From CAVVYJ01 sp963752495 (GTDB lineage Bacteria; Pseudomonadota; Gammaproteobacteria; Burkholderiales; Methylophilaceae): a DNA stretch of 64,000 bases. The translations under genes were made by a program, and so were the position numbers. Under the pieces are notes generated by a model that was given only the letters and a program-made list of their open reading frames with translations, did no database searches and had not been told where the DNA came from. Positions 1 through 8,556 of this stretch are shown here, in pieces. The stretch is from NCBI GenBank assembly GCA_963752495.1, contig CAVVYJ010000003.1, forward strand, positions 62,001-126,000, given 5' to 3'. The first letter of the stretch is position 1; each line of letters starts with the position of its first letter.

Positions 1-703
1 GGAAAGCATCGCTAATGGTGTTGTTTTGTGCGTCATATTCCGGAATGCCCAACGAACCCACGGTATCCCACACTGCAACCGCAGCAATCGGTACGTTGCG
101 CACAAAATCTTGTTCTTTTGGGCTACCGCTTTTAATAAAGCTGGGTAAATCCTGCATCGCCTCTGCCAGCGTGGCAAAAACATTGCGCTTTTCTGCGCCA
201 ATTTTTCTGTACTGATACCAAGCCTGCGCACCAAGTTTGTACGATTCTTCTGCGCCTCTTTCAAACTTATTGGCAAGCAACCCTTGTGAGGCAATCAAGC
301 CGCCCAAAGCCCGCGCCGTATAAGCGCCACGGCTAAACCCGATAATGTAGATTCTGTCACCCGCTTGATAATTGCGCGAAATAAACGTGTAGCCACGCAC
401 AATACGTTTAATGAGGCCAGCACCAAAGCCGCCACCTATCATCTCTTGGATTTTATTTTCAGAGTTGCCGACACCGTTAATGTATTTTGCAACTTGCAAC
501 ATCGGCTCGCCTTGGGTGCGCTTTTCACGTTCCAGAATTTGGCCGGTGATATCGGTCACCTTGGTGTTAGAGGTCATGCGACCTTCTAAATGATTGAAAA
601 TTTTAAAAACGTTGGAAGGTGGGTCGGCGATTTTACCCAGAAGCACTTCGTCATCAGGGTTGTTCCAGGTACCATCTGCGCAGAAAATGATATTTTTAGC
701 CAT
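1..703 (-). CDS. DUF2235 alpha/beta-hydrolase, C-terminus beyond window edge
   Basis: The frame is open from an ATG at 703-701 to the window edge, so the gene is partial (about 234 residues seen). The N-terminus MAKNIIFCADGTWN and the nucleophile elbow GFSRGAYTAR (Ser near residue 124) are typical of the DUF2235 family. That family includes type VI secretion phospholipase effectors (Tle1-like) and many uncharacterised cytoplasmic hydrolases. No signal peptide is visible, and no VgrG, PAAR or immunity gene is seen on the side inside the window. The substrate is therefore unknown. An AGGAG ribosome site precedes the start and lies inside a perfect inverted repeat (see separate entry). The family call is firm; the function is not. 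Confidence 0.8.
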   Translation of the reverse strand, partial: MAKNIIFCADGTWNNPDDEVLLGKIADPPSNVFKIFNHLEGRMTSNTKVTDITGQILEREKRTQGEPMLQVAKYINGVGNSENKIQEMIGGGFGAGLIKRIVRGYTFISRNYQAGDRIYIIGFSRGAYTARALGGLIASQGLLANKFERGAEESYKLGAQAWYQYRKIGAEKRNVFATLAEAMQDLPSFIKSGSPKEQDFVRNVPIAAVAVWDTVGSLGIPEYDAQNNTISDAF

Positions 704-707
704 GGCA

Positions 708-769
708 AACTCCTAATTATTCGAATTTTTATTAGGAGTTAGTATAGCTAAAAAGCTTACTTGGGTAAA
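708..769 (-). promoter_or_regulatory. Promoter plus 10-bp inverted repeat covering the DUF2235 ribosome site
   Basis: On the minus strand a -35 TTTACC (769-764), a 17-base spacer and a -10 TATACT (746-741) form a good sigma-70 promoter. Directly after the -10 there is a perfect inverted repeat, AACTCCTAAT (740-731) and ATTAGGAGTT (717-708), with a 13-base loop. The 3' arm contains the Shine-Dalgarno AGGAG of the DUF2235 gene. Transcription would be expected to start near 734, which would trim the 5' arm. The dyad may therefore act as a DNA operator rather than as an RNA hairpin. Confidence 0.5.
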
Positions 770-802
770 TTTAACGCAGGCAATCTTGTAACTATCGTCT
801 GC

Positions 803-1465
803 TTAACGCAGACTTAATTGCGGCCAAGCCTGTTCTACTGCATACGCTTTTAGTATCTCATCAGCATCGACTGCCACCGGGTTGGTTACCAACCGCATTA
901 GCGACAAATCATTATGCGAATCACTATAAAAGTAGCTTTTCTCAAAATCGCTTAATTTCTTCCCGCGTTCTGCCAGCCATTGGTTGATGCGGGTCACTTT
1001 GCCTTCCTGAAAACTTGGCACGCCCGAAACACCACCCGTATATTCGCCATTGACCATTTCCGGGTCTGAGCCAATTAAATGTTCAATACCATAGGCTGTG
1101 GCAATTGGCTTAGTTACAAAACTGTTGGTTGCCGTAATCACCACACAAATATCCCCTGCCGCTTTGTGTTTATCCACAAGCGCTTGCGCCTTTTCTGTCA
1201 TCATTGGGCGAATCACTTCATCCATATACTTCAGGTGTAATTCATCCAGAAACTTTTTTGGGTGCTGACTTAGTGGCACCAGCTGAAATTTCAAAAATTC
1301 AACAATATCTAAAGTGCCATTTTTGTAATCTGCATAAAACTGCTCGTTGCGCTCAAAATGCGTTTTCTCATCCAGCAAACCCTGACGAATCAAAAACAAG
1401 CTCCAGTTGTAATCACTATCACCCGCTAATAAGGTGTTGTCTAAATCAAACAATGCTAAATTCAA
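803..1465 (-). CDS. HAD-superfamily hydrolase, subfamily IB (SerB-like)
   Basis: A 220-residue soluble protein. HAD motif I is at the N-terminus (FDLDNTLL, nucleophile Asp7). Motif II lies in ICVVITATNSF and motif IV in YFYSDSHNDLSL near residue 180. The arrangement matches the HAD-IB/PSPase-like group, which usually removes phosphate from small metabolites; the true substrate cannot be read from sequence. It lies 3 bases after the EamA gene and in the same direction as leuA-EamA, so the three are probably co-transcribed. It is not serB itself, because it lacks the N-terminal ACT part and the usual serB context. Confidence 0.82.
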   Translation of the reverse strand: MNLALFDLDNTLLAGDSDYNWSLFLIRQGLLDEKTHFERNEQFYADYKNGTLDIVEFLKFQLVPLSQHPKKFLDELHLKYMDEVIRPMMTEKAQALVDKHKAAGDICVVITATNSFVTKPIATAYGIEHLIGSDPEMVNGEYTGGVSGVPSFQEGKVTRINQWLAERGKKLSDFEKSYFYSDSHNDLSLMRLVTNPVAVDADEILKAYAVEQAWPQLSLR

Positions 1466-1468
1466 AAG

Positions 1469-2359
1469 TTACTCCATTAATTTATTAGTTTTTTCTGTGT
1501 TGCTCAAAATTAAATAAACGCCCACCAAAATCACCGCCAGCGCAATGTATTCCGAGCGTGTCACGGTTTCACCCGCCAACCAAATACCCAGTGCGAAAGC
1601 CACAATCGGGTTCACAAATGTATTGCTACTTGCCACCAGTGGCCGCACGGTTTTAAGTAGATATTGAAACGCACTGTAAGCAACAATGGAGCCTAAAAAA
1701 ATCATAAATCCAATTGCCCACCAAGATTTAGCACTAATCTCTTCTGGCCATGTTTCGCCAAATAACACACTTAAAACTAATGCAATAATACCCCCACAGA
1801 GCATTTGGCATGCTGCACCCATTAAACCTGCCGGCATCCTTAAATGCTTGCTCCACACCGAGCCAAACGACCAGCTTGCTGCAGCAAACATTAATAACAG
1901 CGCGCTTGTGGGGTCACCCTTAAAACTACCGCCTAAGTTCAGCAACACAATGCCTACAAAACCAATCGCAATACCCAGCCACTCTCGTGCAGCAATTTTA
2001 TGTCCAAAAAAACTGGAAAAAATCGCCATCCAAATCGGCGCCGTAGCAATAGAAAGCGCTGCCACGCTGGATGAAACCGTCAATTGCACATGCGTTACTG
2101 TGCCATTACCACACACGGGCAGTAGCAAGCCCACAATCGCCGCTCCTCCCCACTCTTTAAGTGTGGGGCTTGGGCTGCCTAAATAGCGCATTGCCACAAA
2201 CAAAATTGCACCCGCTAGTGCAAAGCGTAACCCCACCATTAAAAATGGCGGAAAGCTCTCAATTGCAAAGCGAATGGCGAGGTAAGTTGAACCCCAGATA
2301 AAATAGGTGCAAAACAGCGCTGCTAAAATTAGCAGCGTTTGTTTTTTATCTGCAGTCAT
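1469..2359 (-). CDS. EamA/DMT-family membrane exporter
   Basis: A 296-residue, strongly hydrophobic protein with about ten membrane segments arranged as two EamA repeats. The N-terminal repeat carries the FIWGSTYLAIRFAIE motif, and the second ends in GETVTRSEYIAL followed by a last helix. This layout is that of drug/metabolite transporters such as YedA or RhaT-like permeases, which export small metabolites across the inner membrane. The substrate is unknown. It starts 3 bases after the leuA stop codon, so it may be an amino-acid or intermediate exporter co-expressed with leucine synthesis; that link is inference from position only. Confidence 0.85.
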   Translation of the reverse strand: MTADKKQTLLILAALFCTYFIWGSTYLAIRFAIESFPPFLMVGLRFALAGAILFVAMRYLGSPSPTLKEWGGAAIVGLLLPVCGNGTVTHVQLTVSSSVAALSIATAPIWMAIFSSFFGHKIAAREWLGIAIGFVGIVLLNLGGSFKGDPTSALLLMFAAASWSFGSVWSKHLRMPAGLMGAACQMLCGGIIALVLSVLFGETWPEEISAKSWWAIGFMIFLGSIVAYSAFQYLLKTVRPLVASSNTFVNPIVAFALGIWLAGETVTRSEYIALAVILVGVYLILSNTEKTNKLME

Positions 2360-2362
2360 GTT

Positions 2363-3913
2363 TTAAAGTTGCGGATTTAATTTTTCGGACTTCGCATGCA
2401 ATTTATTAAGTCCGTTCAAATAAGCCTTTGCAGAGGCAATCACAATATCGGTGTCGGCACCCTGTCCGTTAACAATACGCCCGCCTTTTGCAAAGCGCAC
2501 CGTGACTTCACCCTGCGCATCGGTGCCACTGGTGATATTGTTCACCGAATACAATTGCAATTCCACGCCACTATTCACAATACTTTCAATCGCCTTAAAC
2601 GTGGCGTCCACTGGGCCACCACCATCTGATTCGGCTTTTTTCTCTGTGCCATTTTCAGAAATGGTCACATAGGCATGTGGAATTTCGCCGGTTTGGCTGG
2701 TCACTTGCAAATAGACCAATTTAAAAGTTTCTGAGGCATCTGCCACAAACTCGTCGCTCACCAAGGCATGTAAATCTTCATCAAAGATTTCAGATTTTTT
2801 ATCAGCTAAATCTTTAAAACGCGCAAAAGCAGCGTTCACCGCATCATCGCTTTCTAACTGAATGCCCAACTCGGTCAAGCGTGTTCTGAATGCGTTTCTG
2901 CCAGATAATTTACCCAAGGTTAATTTGTTGGTGTTCCAGCCCACATCTTCCGCCCGCATGATTTCGTAAGTCTCGCGATGCTTCAAAACACCATCTTGGT
3001 GAATGCCGCTCTCATGTGCAAACGCATTGGCGCCAACAATCGCTTTGTTAGGCTGTACAGGGTATCCTGTGATAGTAGACACTAACTTACTTGTGGGTAC
3101 GATTTGTGTCGTATCAATGCGCGTATCCAAGTTGAAAATGTCGTGGCGTGTTTTAATGGCCATTACAATTTCTTCCAAACTCGCATTTCCAGCGCGCTCG
3201 CCCAAGCCGTTAATGGTACATTCCACTTGTCGCGCACCATTTGCAACAGCAGATAAAGAGTTCGCTACTGCCATGCCCAAATCATTATGGCAATGCGTAC
3301 TCCATACAACCTTGTCGCTATTTTTTACGCGTTTAATCAAAGTAGCCATGCGCTCACCCCATGGCGCAGGAATGCTGTAACCCACAGTATCTGGCACATT
3401 AATTGTCGTTGCGCCGGCTGCAATTACCGCGTCAAATACACGCACTAAGAAATCAATATCTGAGCGCACGGCATCTTCGGCAGAAAATTCGACATCATGC
3501 GTATATTCCAAGGCCCATTTCACCGCTTGCACGGCACGCTCCACCACTTGGTCCTCCGTCATACGGAGTTTATTTTCCATGTGGATTTTGCTGGTGGCGA
3601 TAAACGTATGAATGCGGCCATTTTTTTCTGCATGCTGCATGGCTGGCGTAATCGCCTCTCCAGCTCGGCGCACATCGTTTTCAGATGCACGCGCGAGCGA
3701 GCACACACGCGATTTGGTGATCAATCCGGCAATCGTATGGATTGCATCAAAATCTCCGGGACTGGCTGCGGCAAAACCCGCTTCAATAACATCGACACCT
3801 AATTTCTCTAACTGGCGCGCAATGCGGATTTTTTCTTCTTTGGTCATGGCTGCGCCCGGGCTCTGTTCGCCGTCGCGCAAGGTGGTATCAAAAATAATAA
3901 TTTGCTTGTTCAT
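2363..3913 (-). CDS. leuA: 2-isopropylmalate synthase
   Basis: LeuA condenses acetyl-CoA with 2-oxoisovalerate, the first committed step of leucine synthesis. I chose the ATG at 3913 (516 residues, the usual LeuA length) because the family pattern begins at MNKQIIIFDTTLRDGEQSPG; a longer open frame upstream overlaps the leader region. The TIM-barrel part carries the catalytic Arg/Asp of TTLRDGEQSPG and the metal-binding histidines of STHCHNDLG. ESGIHQDG follows, and the C-terminal third is the LeuA dimer/allosteric domain, so leucine feedback is likely. The upstream DNA holds a promoter, a leucine-rich short ORF and hairpins consistent with attenuation. Confidence 0.96.
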   Translation of the reverse strand: MNKQIIIFDTTLRDGEQSPGAAMTKEEKIRIARQLEKLGVDVIEAGFAAASPGDFDAIHTIAGLITKSRVCSLARASENDVRRAGEAITPAMQHAEKNGRIHTFIATSKIHMENKLRMTEDQVVERAVQAVKWALEYTHDVEFSAEDAVRSDIDFLVRVFDAVIAAGATTINVPDTVGYSIPAPWGERMATLIKRVKNSDKVVWSTHCHNDLGMAVANSLSAVANGARQVECTINGLGERAGNASLEEIVMAIKTRHDIFNLDTRIDTTQIVPTSKLVSTITGYPVQPNKAIVGANAFAHESGIHQDGVLKHRETYEIMRAEDVGWNTNKLTLGKLSGRNAFRTRLTELGIQLESDDAVNAAFARFKDLADKKSEIFDEDLHALVSDEFVADASETFKLVYLQVTSQTGEIPHAYVTISENGTEKKAESDGGGPVDATFKAIESIVNSGVELQLYSVNNITSGTDAQGEVTVRFAKGGRIVNGQGADTDIVIASAKAYLNGLNKLHAKSEKLNPQL

Positions 3914-3946
3914 GTTTGTTCCAATGCTGAATACAATAATTTTAAC

Positions 3947-3966
3947 CGCTGAAGGCAAATTCAGCG
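3947..3966 (-). terminator. Candidate attenuator hairpin before leuA
   Basis: In the leuA mRNA sense, CGCTGAA (3966-3960) and TTCAGCG (3953-3947) pair perfectly with a 6-base loop. An AU-rich stretch without a clean U run follows. The CGCTG half can alternatively pair with CAGCG at the end of the leader ORF, giving mutually exclusive structures. Termination strength is uncertain because the U tract is poor. Confidence 0.4.
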
Positions 3967-3994
3967 AGCGTAATAATACAAATGTGGGGTGTGA

Positions 3995-4093
3995 TTAGTG
4001 TGCGCTGGCGCGCAGCAGGCGTAACAGTGCGAGACTTGTCAAAGACAAAGCCGCAATAGCGATTAAAACTTGAATTGTGAAAATATTCAACAT
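3995..4093 (-). CDS. Candidate leucine leader peptide (32 codons) upstream of leuA
   Basis: A short ORF runs from ATG at 4093 to TAA at 3995. Nine of 32 residues are leucine, clustered in the second half (SLTSLALLRLLRA). It ends about 80 bases before the leuA start. There is no Shine-Dalgarno; the predicted transcription start falls at or just before the ATG, so translation would be leaderless. Its position, length, leucine codon cluster and the downstream alternative hairpins fit a leucine-sensing attenuator of the leuL type. The alternative is a small single-pass membrane protein, since the same residues are hydrophobic, or a chance ORF. Confidence 0.45.
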   Translation of the reverse strand: MLNIFTIQVLIAIAALSLTSLALLRLLRASAH

Positions 4094-4099
4094 GAGTAG

Positions 4100-4128
4100 A
4101 GTATAGGGTTTATGTCGCGGTTTTTCAA
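4100..4128 (-). promoter_or_regulatory. Sigma-70 promoter for the leuA leader
   Basis: Minus-strand -35 TTGAAA (4128-4123) and -10 TATACT (4105-4100) are separated by exactly 17 bases. The site sits between the pssA stop codon and the leader ORF and would start RNA at about 4093, the first base of the leader ATG. Confidence 0.6.
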
Positions 4129-4138
4129 GATTTAGGCG

Positions 4139-4930
4139 TTAGTTCTGAATGCTTTCTTTTTTGATTTGTGATTTTAGCCACAAATAATAACCGGACAGCG
4201 CGTAAACAAACACCACCGTAAATAACACCTCTGGCGGACTGTATGAGATAAGTACAAACACCAGCATAATCGCCAAAATGGCCACAAATGGGACACTTTC
4301 ACGCAGATTGATATCTTTGCCGCTGTAAAATTTGAGGTCGGAAACCATGGAGAGTGCGGCAAATATGGTTAAGCCCCAAGCCAGCCATTTCATTTGGATT
4401 GCACCAAAAAAGATCTCACGGCCACTCACCCCGTATTCATAGGCTACCCACACAAAACCCGCCAATAAAGCCGCTGCTGCCGGGCTGGGCAAACCTTGAA
4501 AATAGCGTTTATCTTGGAAAGGGTCATCCAGCTTTGTGTTAAAACGCGCTAAACGTAAGGCCGCGCAAGCACAATAGACAAAGGCGGCTATCCAGCCCAA
4601 TTTACCTAATGGTTTTAAAGCCCACACATACATAATGAGGGCTGGCGCCACACCGAACGAGACCATGTCTGAGAGGCTGTCATACTCCGCTCCAAATGCG
4701 CTAGTGGTATTGGTCATGCGTGCCACACGGCCATCCAGACCGTCCATTACCATTGCAATAAATATTGCAACCGCCGCGTTCTCAAACTTAAAGTTCATAG
4801 CGCTTACTATTGCGTAAAACCCAAAAAATAAAGATGCTGAAGTAAACAAATTGGGCAAAAGATAGATACCTCTTGCACTCAAGCTATTGTCTGTTTCCCT
4901 GCGTAATGCGCGTTGTTTTGATTCTGCCAT
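4139..4930 (-). CDS. pssA: CDP-diacylglycerol-serine O-phosphatidyltransferase
   Basis: An inner-membrane enzyme that makes phosphatidylserine, the precursor of phosphatidylethanolamine, from CDP-diacylglycerol and serine. The 263-residue protein carries the complete CDP-alcohol phosphotransferase motif DG-x2-AR-x8-G-x3-D-x3-D (Asp66, Gly67, Ala70, Arg71, Gly80, Asp84, Asp88). About eight hydrophobic segments follow, as in the integral-membrane type II PssA and unlike the soluble E. coli enzyme. A short polar N-terminus precedes the first helix at about residue 22. It lies upstream of leuA on the same strand, but leuA has its own promoter. The ribosome site is weak. Confidence 0.93.
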   Translation of the reverse strand: MAESKQRALRRETDNSLSARGIYLLPNLFTSASLFFGFYAIVSAMNFKFENAAVAIFIAMVMDGLDGRVARMTNTTSAFGAEYDSLSDMVSFGVAPALIMYVWALKPLGKLGWIAAFVYCACAALRLARFNTKLDDPFQDKRYFQGLPSPAAAALLAGFVWVAYEYGVSGREIFFGAIQMKWLAWGLTIFAALSMVSDLKFYSGKDINLRESVPFVAILAIMLVFVLISYSPPEVLFTVVFVYALSGYYLWLKSQIKKESIQN

Positions 4931-5078
4931 GACTTAAATAATGAATGATTTCGTTAAGTATAGCAAATTTAGAATTGAGGCCATACAACCGCATTAATCC
5001 ATGCATTGAAATCATCACTTATTTTGTATGCTAGCCAGAACATCAAAACTCGATTAAACATTTAAGTGATGCAACACT

Positions 5079-6915
5079 ATGAATCAAAACAATTCGCCTA
5101 TTGATATTGCGCGCCAGACGCTGTTGCAGCTATCTAAACGCAATCAGCTGCCAACACCTGAGAACTATCTGAGTGTTTACAACGAGATTGCAGGCATTAA
5201 GACCATTGACAGCACTAGGGGACTGGGAAGTACCTTGCAAAAAGTGTTGCTTGACGCAGGTAAGCAGCAACCTAAATTTATTGCCATCGAGCGGTCTGTC
5301 ACTTCTTTCGTTGAGAAGCAAGACTGGATCAAACTAGAAGAACAGCTTCGTAAATTATTCCCTTCTGGCGGCGAAGGTGGAACAGAAGTCAATTGGTCAG
5401 TACTGATTCGCACCTTATTAAAGCAACTTGAGATGGGACATAAAGGCATTACGCTAAGTCGCAAGCGAGAAGGCTTGAGTCGCGTTTTAACAAATTTTGC
5501 CAGTGATCCAACGATACTGGGAGAAAAAATTCAGGCATTGATTAGGTCGTGGGGTAATGAGGCTACTTATACGCTAGACGCAAAAGACTCGCCCCCAGAG
5601 GTAATGGCAAACGCGGCTGTAAGCCAACTACAGCAAACCTCGGTGGTAAGCTACCCCTCCACAGAATCTAACACCAAACAACACTGAAGCAATTACAGCA
5701 CAGTGGCGTGAAATGATGTTAAAAACAGTCGAACTTGTTTTGATTCCTCACCTTGAGAGCTCTCCAGAAGCGCAGAAAAAAGCACAAACTCTGCTTAATC
5801 AGATGCGAAAAGCAAGTTCGGAAGAAGTTCTTATTCAAACGACCAAGGACTTGAAAAATGTCTTGCTGGCACTGGAAATGCAACGAGACTCTCAACAAAC
5901 AATTAATAACTCACTGTTCAGCCTGCTACGTTTACTGACTAAGAGCATGGGTGAGTTAGTAATTGAAGATCAATGGCTGAAAGGTCAAATTGCTATCGTT
6001 AACGATATCGTGAATAAACCTGTTAGCGTCAACACGCTATACGATGCGGAAAGTAGCCTGAAAGAACTGATTCATAAGCAAACAAATCTTAAACCAGCTC
6101 TTGAAGATGCGAAAAACTTGCTTAAACAAATGGCTGCAACCTTTATTAATAGACTAGTAGAGATCACCGAAAGCACGACTGAGTACCATGAAAAAATTGA
6201 AACACATCAAAAGAAACTAAGCTCTATTGACGAAATTGGCGAGCTGAACGATGTACTAAAAAACATTTTGGATGACACGCGCACGATTGGACTGAGCGTA
6301 CAGCGCACACGTGAAGAGTTTCATGAAAGTCAAAAGAAAGTAACTGAGGCTGAACAAAAAATTCAAACGCTTACTGCTGTTTTGGATCATATCAGCGAAG
6401 TCGCGCATGAAGATTATCTCACCGGAACACTCAATCGGCGTGGCATGGATGAAGCTTTAGTACGGGAATTTAACCGTGCTGACCGCTATAACACGTCGCT
6501 CAGCATTGCCATGATGGATATCGACCATTTCAAAAAACTAAACGATAAACTCGGCCACACTACGGGCGACGAGGCGCTGACGCATTTTGCCAAAATTGTT
6601 AAAAACGTGAAGCGCTCTACCGACGTGCTTGCACGCTATGGCGGCGAAGAGTTTATTATTATCTTGCCAGCCACCGCGCAAGACGACGCTATTAAAGTGA
6701 TACAGCGCGTGCAACGCGAGCTCACCAAAAATTTCTTTATGCATCAAGATGACCGCGTACTCATCACATTCAGCGCTGGTGTGGCGGAGCGCTTGCCAGG
6801 CGAAGCCGCTGAAAGCGTCGTACCACGTGCTGATGCTGCGCTTTATGAAGCTAAAAATACGGGGCGAAACCGTGTGGTGGGCGCATCGCATCCACTGCAA
6901 GCTAAACTAGCATAG
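5079..6915 (+). pseudogene. GGDEF diguanylate cyclase, split by a +1 frameshift
   Basis: The product would make cyclic di-GMP from two GTP. Two ORFs (5079-5687 and 5713-6915) read as one 611-residue protein if one base is removed between 5650 and 5687. The C-terminal half then continues upstream of its apparent ATG through AQWREMMLKT, which is family-like. The N-terminal half starts with an IARQTLLQLSKR segment seen in betaproteobacterial cyclases. The middle is helical and probably coiled. The GGDEF domain (DYLTGTLNRRG onward) keeps an intact RYGGEEF active site. Candidate slip points are the CCCC run near 5654-5657 or the CAC-TGA end of the first ORF. It could be a true break, programmed shifting or sequence error. 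Confidence 0.82.
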
Positions 6916-6947
6916 CTTCAACAAACCTGCTCTAGTGAGTTTATGAT

Positions 6948-6980
6948 AGTATCGCGACTTCCAAATAGTGTCGCGATACT
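6948..6980. repeat. Perfect 11-bp inverted repeat between dgc and tgt
   Basis: AGTATCGCGAC (6948-6958) and GTCGCGATACT (6970-6980) are exact inverted copies around an 11-base loop. The repeat ends 15 bases before the tgt ATG. No T run follows, so a factor-independent terminator is unlikely. An operator or a leader hairpin for tgt is possible. The tgt start has no clear Shine-Dalgarno. Confidence 0.55.
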
Positions 6981-6995
6981 GTGTAATTTCACCTC

Positions 6996-8100
6996 ATGCA
7001 ATATACCCTTCACAAACAAGATGGTCTTGCCCGCCGCGGCACACTAACGCTCGCACACGGCAAGGTAGAAACGCCCGCCTTTATGCCGGTTGGTACCTAT
7101 GGCACCGTTAAGGCCATGAGTCCGCTTGAGCTTAAAGAAATTGACGCGCATATAGTGCTTGGTAACACTTTTCATCTTTGGCTCCGCCCAGGGTTAGAAG
7201 TGATTGCGGCGCATGGTGGTCTGCATAAATTTATGGGTTGGGATGGACCAATACTCACTGATTCTGGAGGCTTTCAAGTATGGAGTTTGGGTGCCATGCG
7301 CAAAATCTCAGAAGAAGGTGTGAAGTTTCAAAGTCCAATCAATGGTGATACCTGTTTCCTCACCCCCGAAGAGTCGATGCGCATTCAAAAAGTGTTAAAC
7401 AGCGACATTGTGATGATATTTGACGAATGCACGCCTTACCCTGCCACACATAAAGAGGCGAATGATTCCATGCAACTCAGTTTGCGCTGGGCAAAGCGCA
7501 GTAAAGATGCACACCAAGGTAATGCGAATGCCTTATTTGGCATTGTTCAGGGCGGCATGTTTGAGGATTTGCGTGACATTTCGTTGAATGGGTTGGTAGA
7601 GATTGATTTCGACGGCTTTGCCATTGGCGGTCTTTCTGTCGGTGAACCAAAAGAAGATATGCTACGCATTCTCGCGCACACCGCACCGAAAATGCCGCAA
7701 AATAAACCGCGCTATCTCATGGGCGTTGGCACGCCAGAAGATTTAGTAGACGCCGTAAGTCAGGGTATCGACATGTTTGATTGTGTGATGCCTACACGCA
7801 ATGCCCGCAATGGTTGGCTGTTCACACAGTATGGCGACGTAAAAATCAAGAACGCGGGTTACAAAAACGATATTGCACCGCTCGACGCCGATTGCACTTG
7901 TTACACCTGCCAAAACTTTACCCGTGCTTATCTGCACCATTTGCACAAAGTAGGCGAAATTTTAGGAGCAGCGCCTCAATACCATTCACAATTTACACTA
8001 TTACCAAACACTGATGCAGGGTATGCGCGATGCGATTGAGGCAGGAAAATTTGCCGAGTTTAAGCTTGAGTTTGCTACGAAACGCGCGCAAATTAAATAG
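6996..8100 (+). pseudogene. tgt: tRNA-guanine transglycosylase, C-terminus shifted by +1
   Basis: Tgt swaps guanine 34 for preQ1 in tRNAs with GUN anticodons (queuosine pathway). Catalytic and binding motifs are present: LTDSGGFQVWSL with its Asp nucleophile region, GIVQGG, IGGLSVGE, and the zinc site CTCYTC. In frame the ORF stops at 8039 after a non-family tail. One extra base near 7971-7975 explains this: past it, another frame encodes LNTIHNLHYYQTLMQGMRD and the normal Tgt end, stopping at TAG 8098-8100. Repaired length is 367 residues, which is typical. It lies upstream of yajC-secD-secF as in many proteobacteria; queA is not in the window. Confidence 0.9.
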
Positions 8101-8192
8101 CTTTTGCGGCGAAGGGCACGCAAATAAACAACTCAAAGTTGTGCTAAAATTCCGCGTTAATTTAATTGTTATTTATCTGAAAGAAAATTTGC

Positions 8193-8510
8193 ATGTTTAT
8201 TTCTAACGCATATGCCGCATCAACCCCACCAGGCGGCGAGTTCCTGAGCTTTGCCCCAATGATTATTATTTTTGTGTTGTTTTACTTCATGCTGATTCGC
8301 CCGCAAATGAAGCAGGCCAAACAGCAAAAAGCCATGATTGACGCGCTTAAAGCAGGTGATGAGGTGGCTACTACAGGTGGCGTTCTAGGCAAAGTCACCA
8401 AAGTAGGCGATAACTTTGTCAGTATTGAAATTGCAACAAACACCGTTGTGAACGTACAAAAACACGCTGTACAAACATTGTTGCCCCCTGGCACATTAAA
8501 AGCAATCTAA
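8193..8510 (+). CDS. yajC: Sec translocon accessory protein YajC
   Basis: A small inner-membrane protein (105 residues) that associates with SecD and SecF and supports SecYEG-dependent export. One membrane helix spans roughly residues 20-36, followed by the family signature MLIRPQMKQAKQQK and a soluble cytoplasmic domain with TGGVLGKV. It has an AGAAAG ribosome site. It stands between tgt and secD, the standard order, and the 46-base gap to secD suggests co-transcription. Confidence 0.95.
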   Translation: MFISNAYAASTPPGGEFLSFAPMIIIFVLFYFMLIRPQMKQAKQQKAMIDALKAGDEVATTGGVLGKVTKVGDNFVSIEIATNTVVNVQKHAVQTLLPPGTLKAI

Positions 8511-8556
8511 CCTAATAACTATAGCCTCAAGCTAGCCATTGTGAACTGTTATCGTC

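Noticed and set aside
3914..3958. Longer leuA reading frame starting at 3958
   Set aside because: Adds 15 residues outside the family pattern and overlaps the attenuator-like hairpin; the ATG at 3913 gives normal LeuA length.
8128..8142. ACAACT-CAA-AGTTGT palindrome after tgt as a terminator
   Set aside because: Only a 6-bp A/T-rich stem without a T tract; left unassigned.
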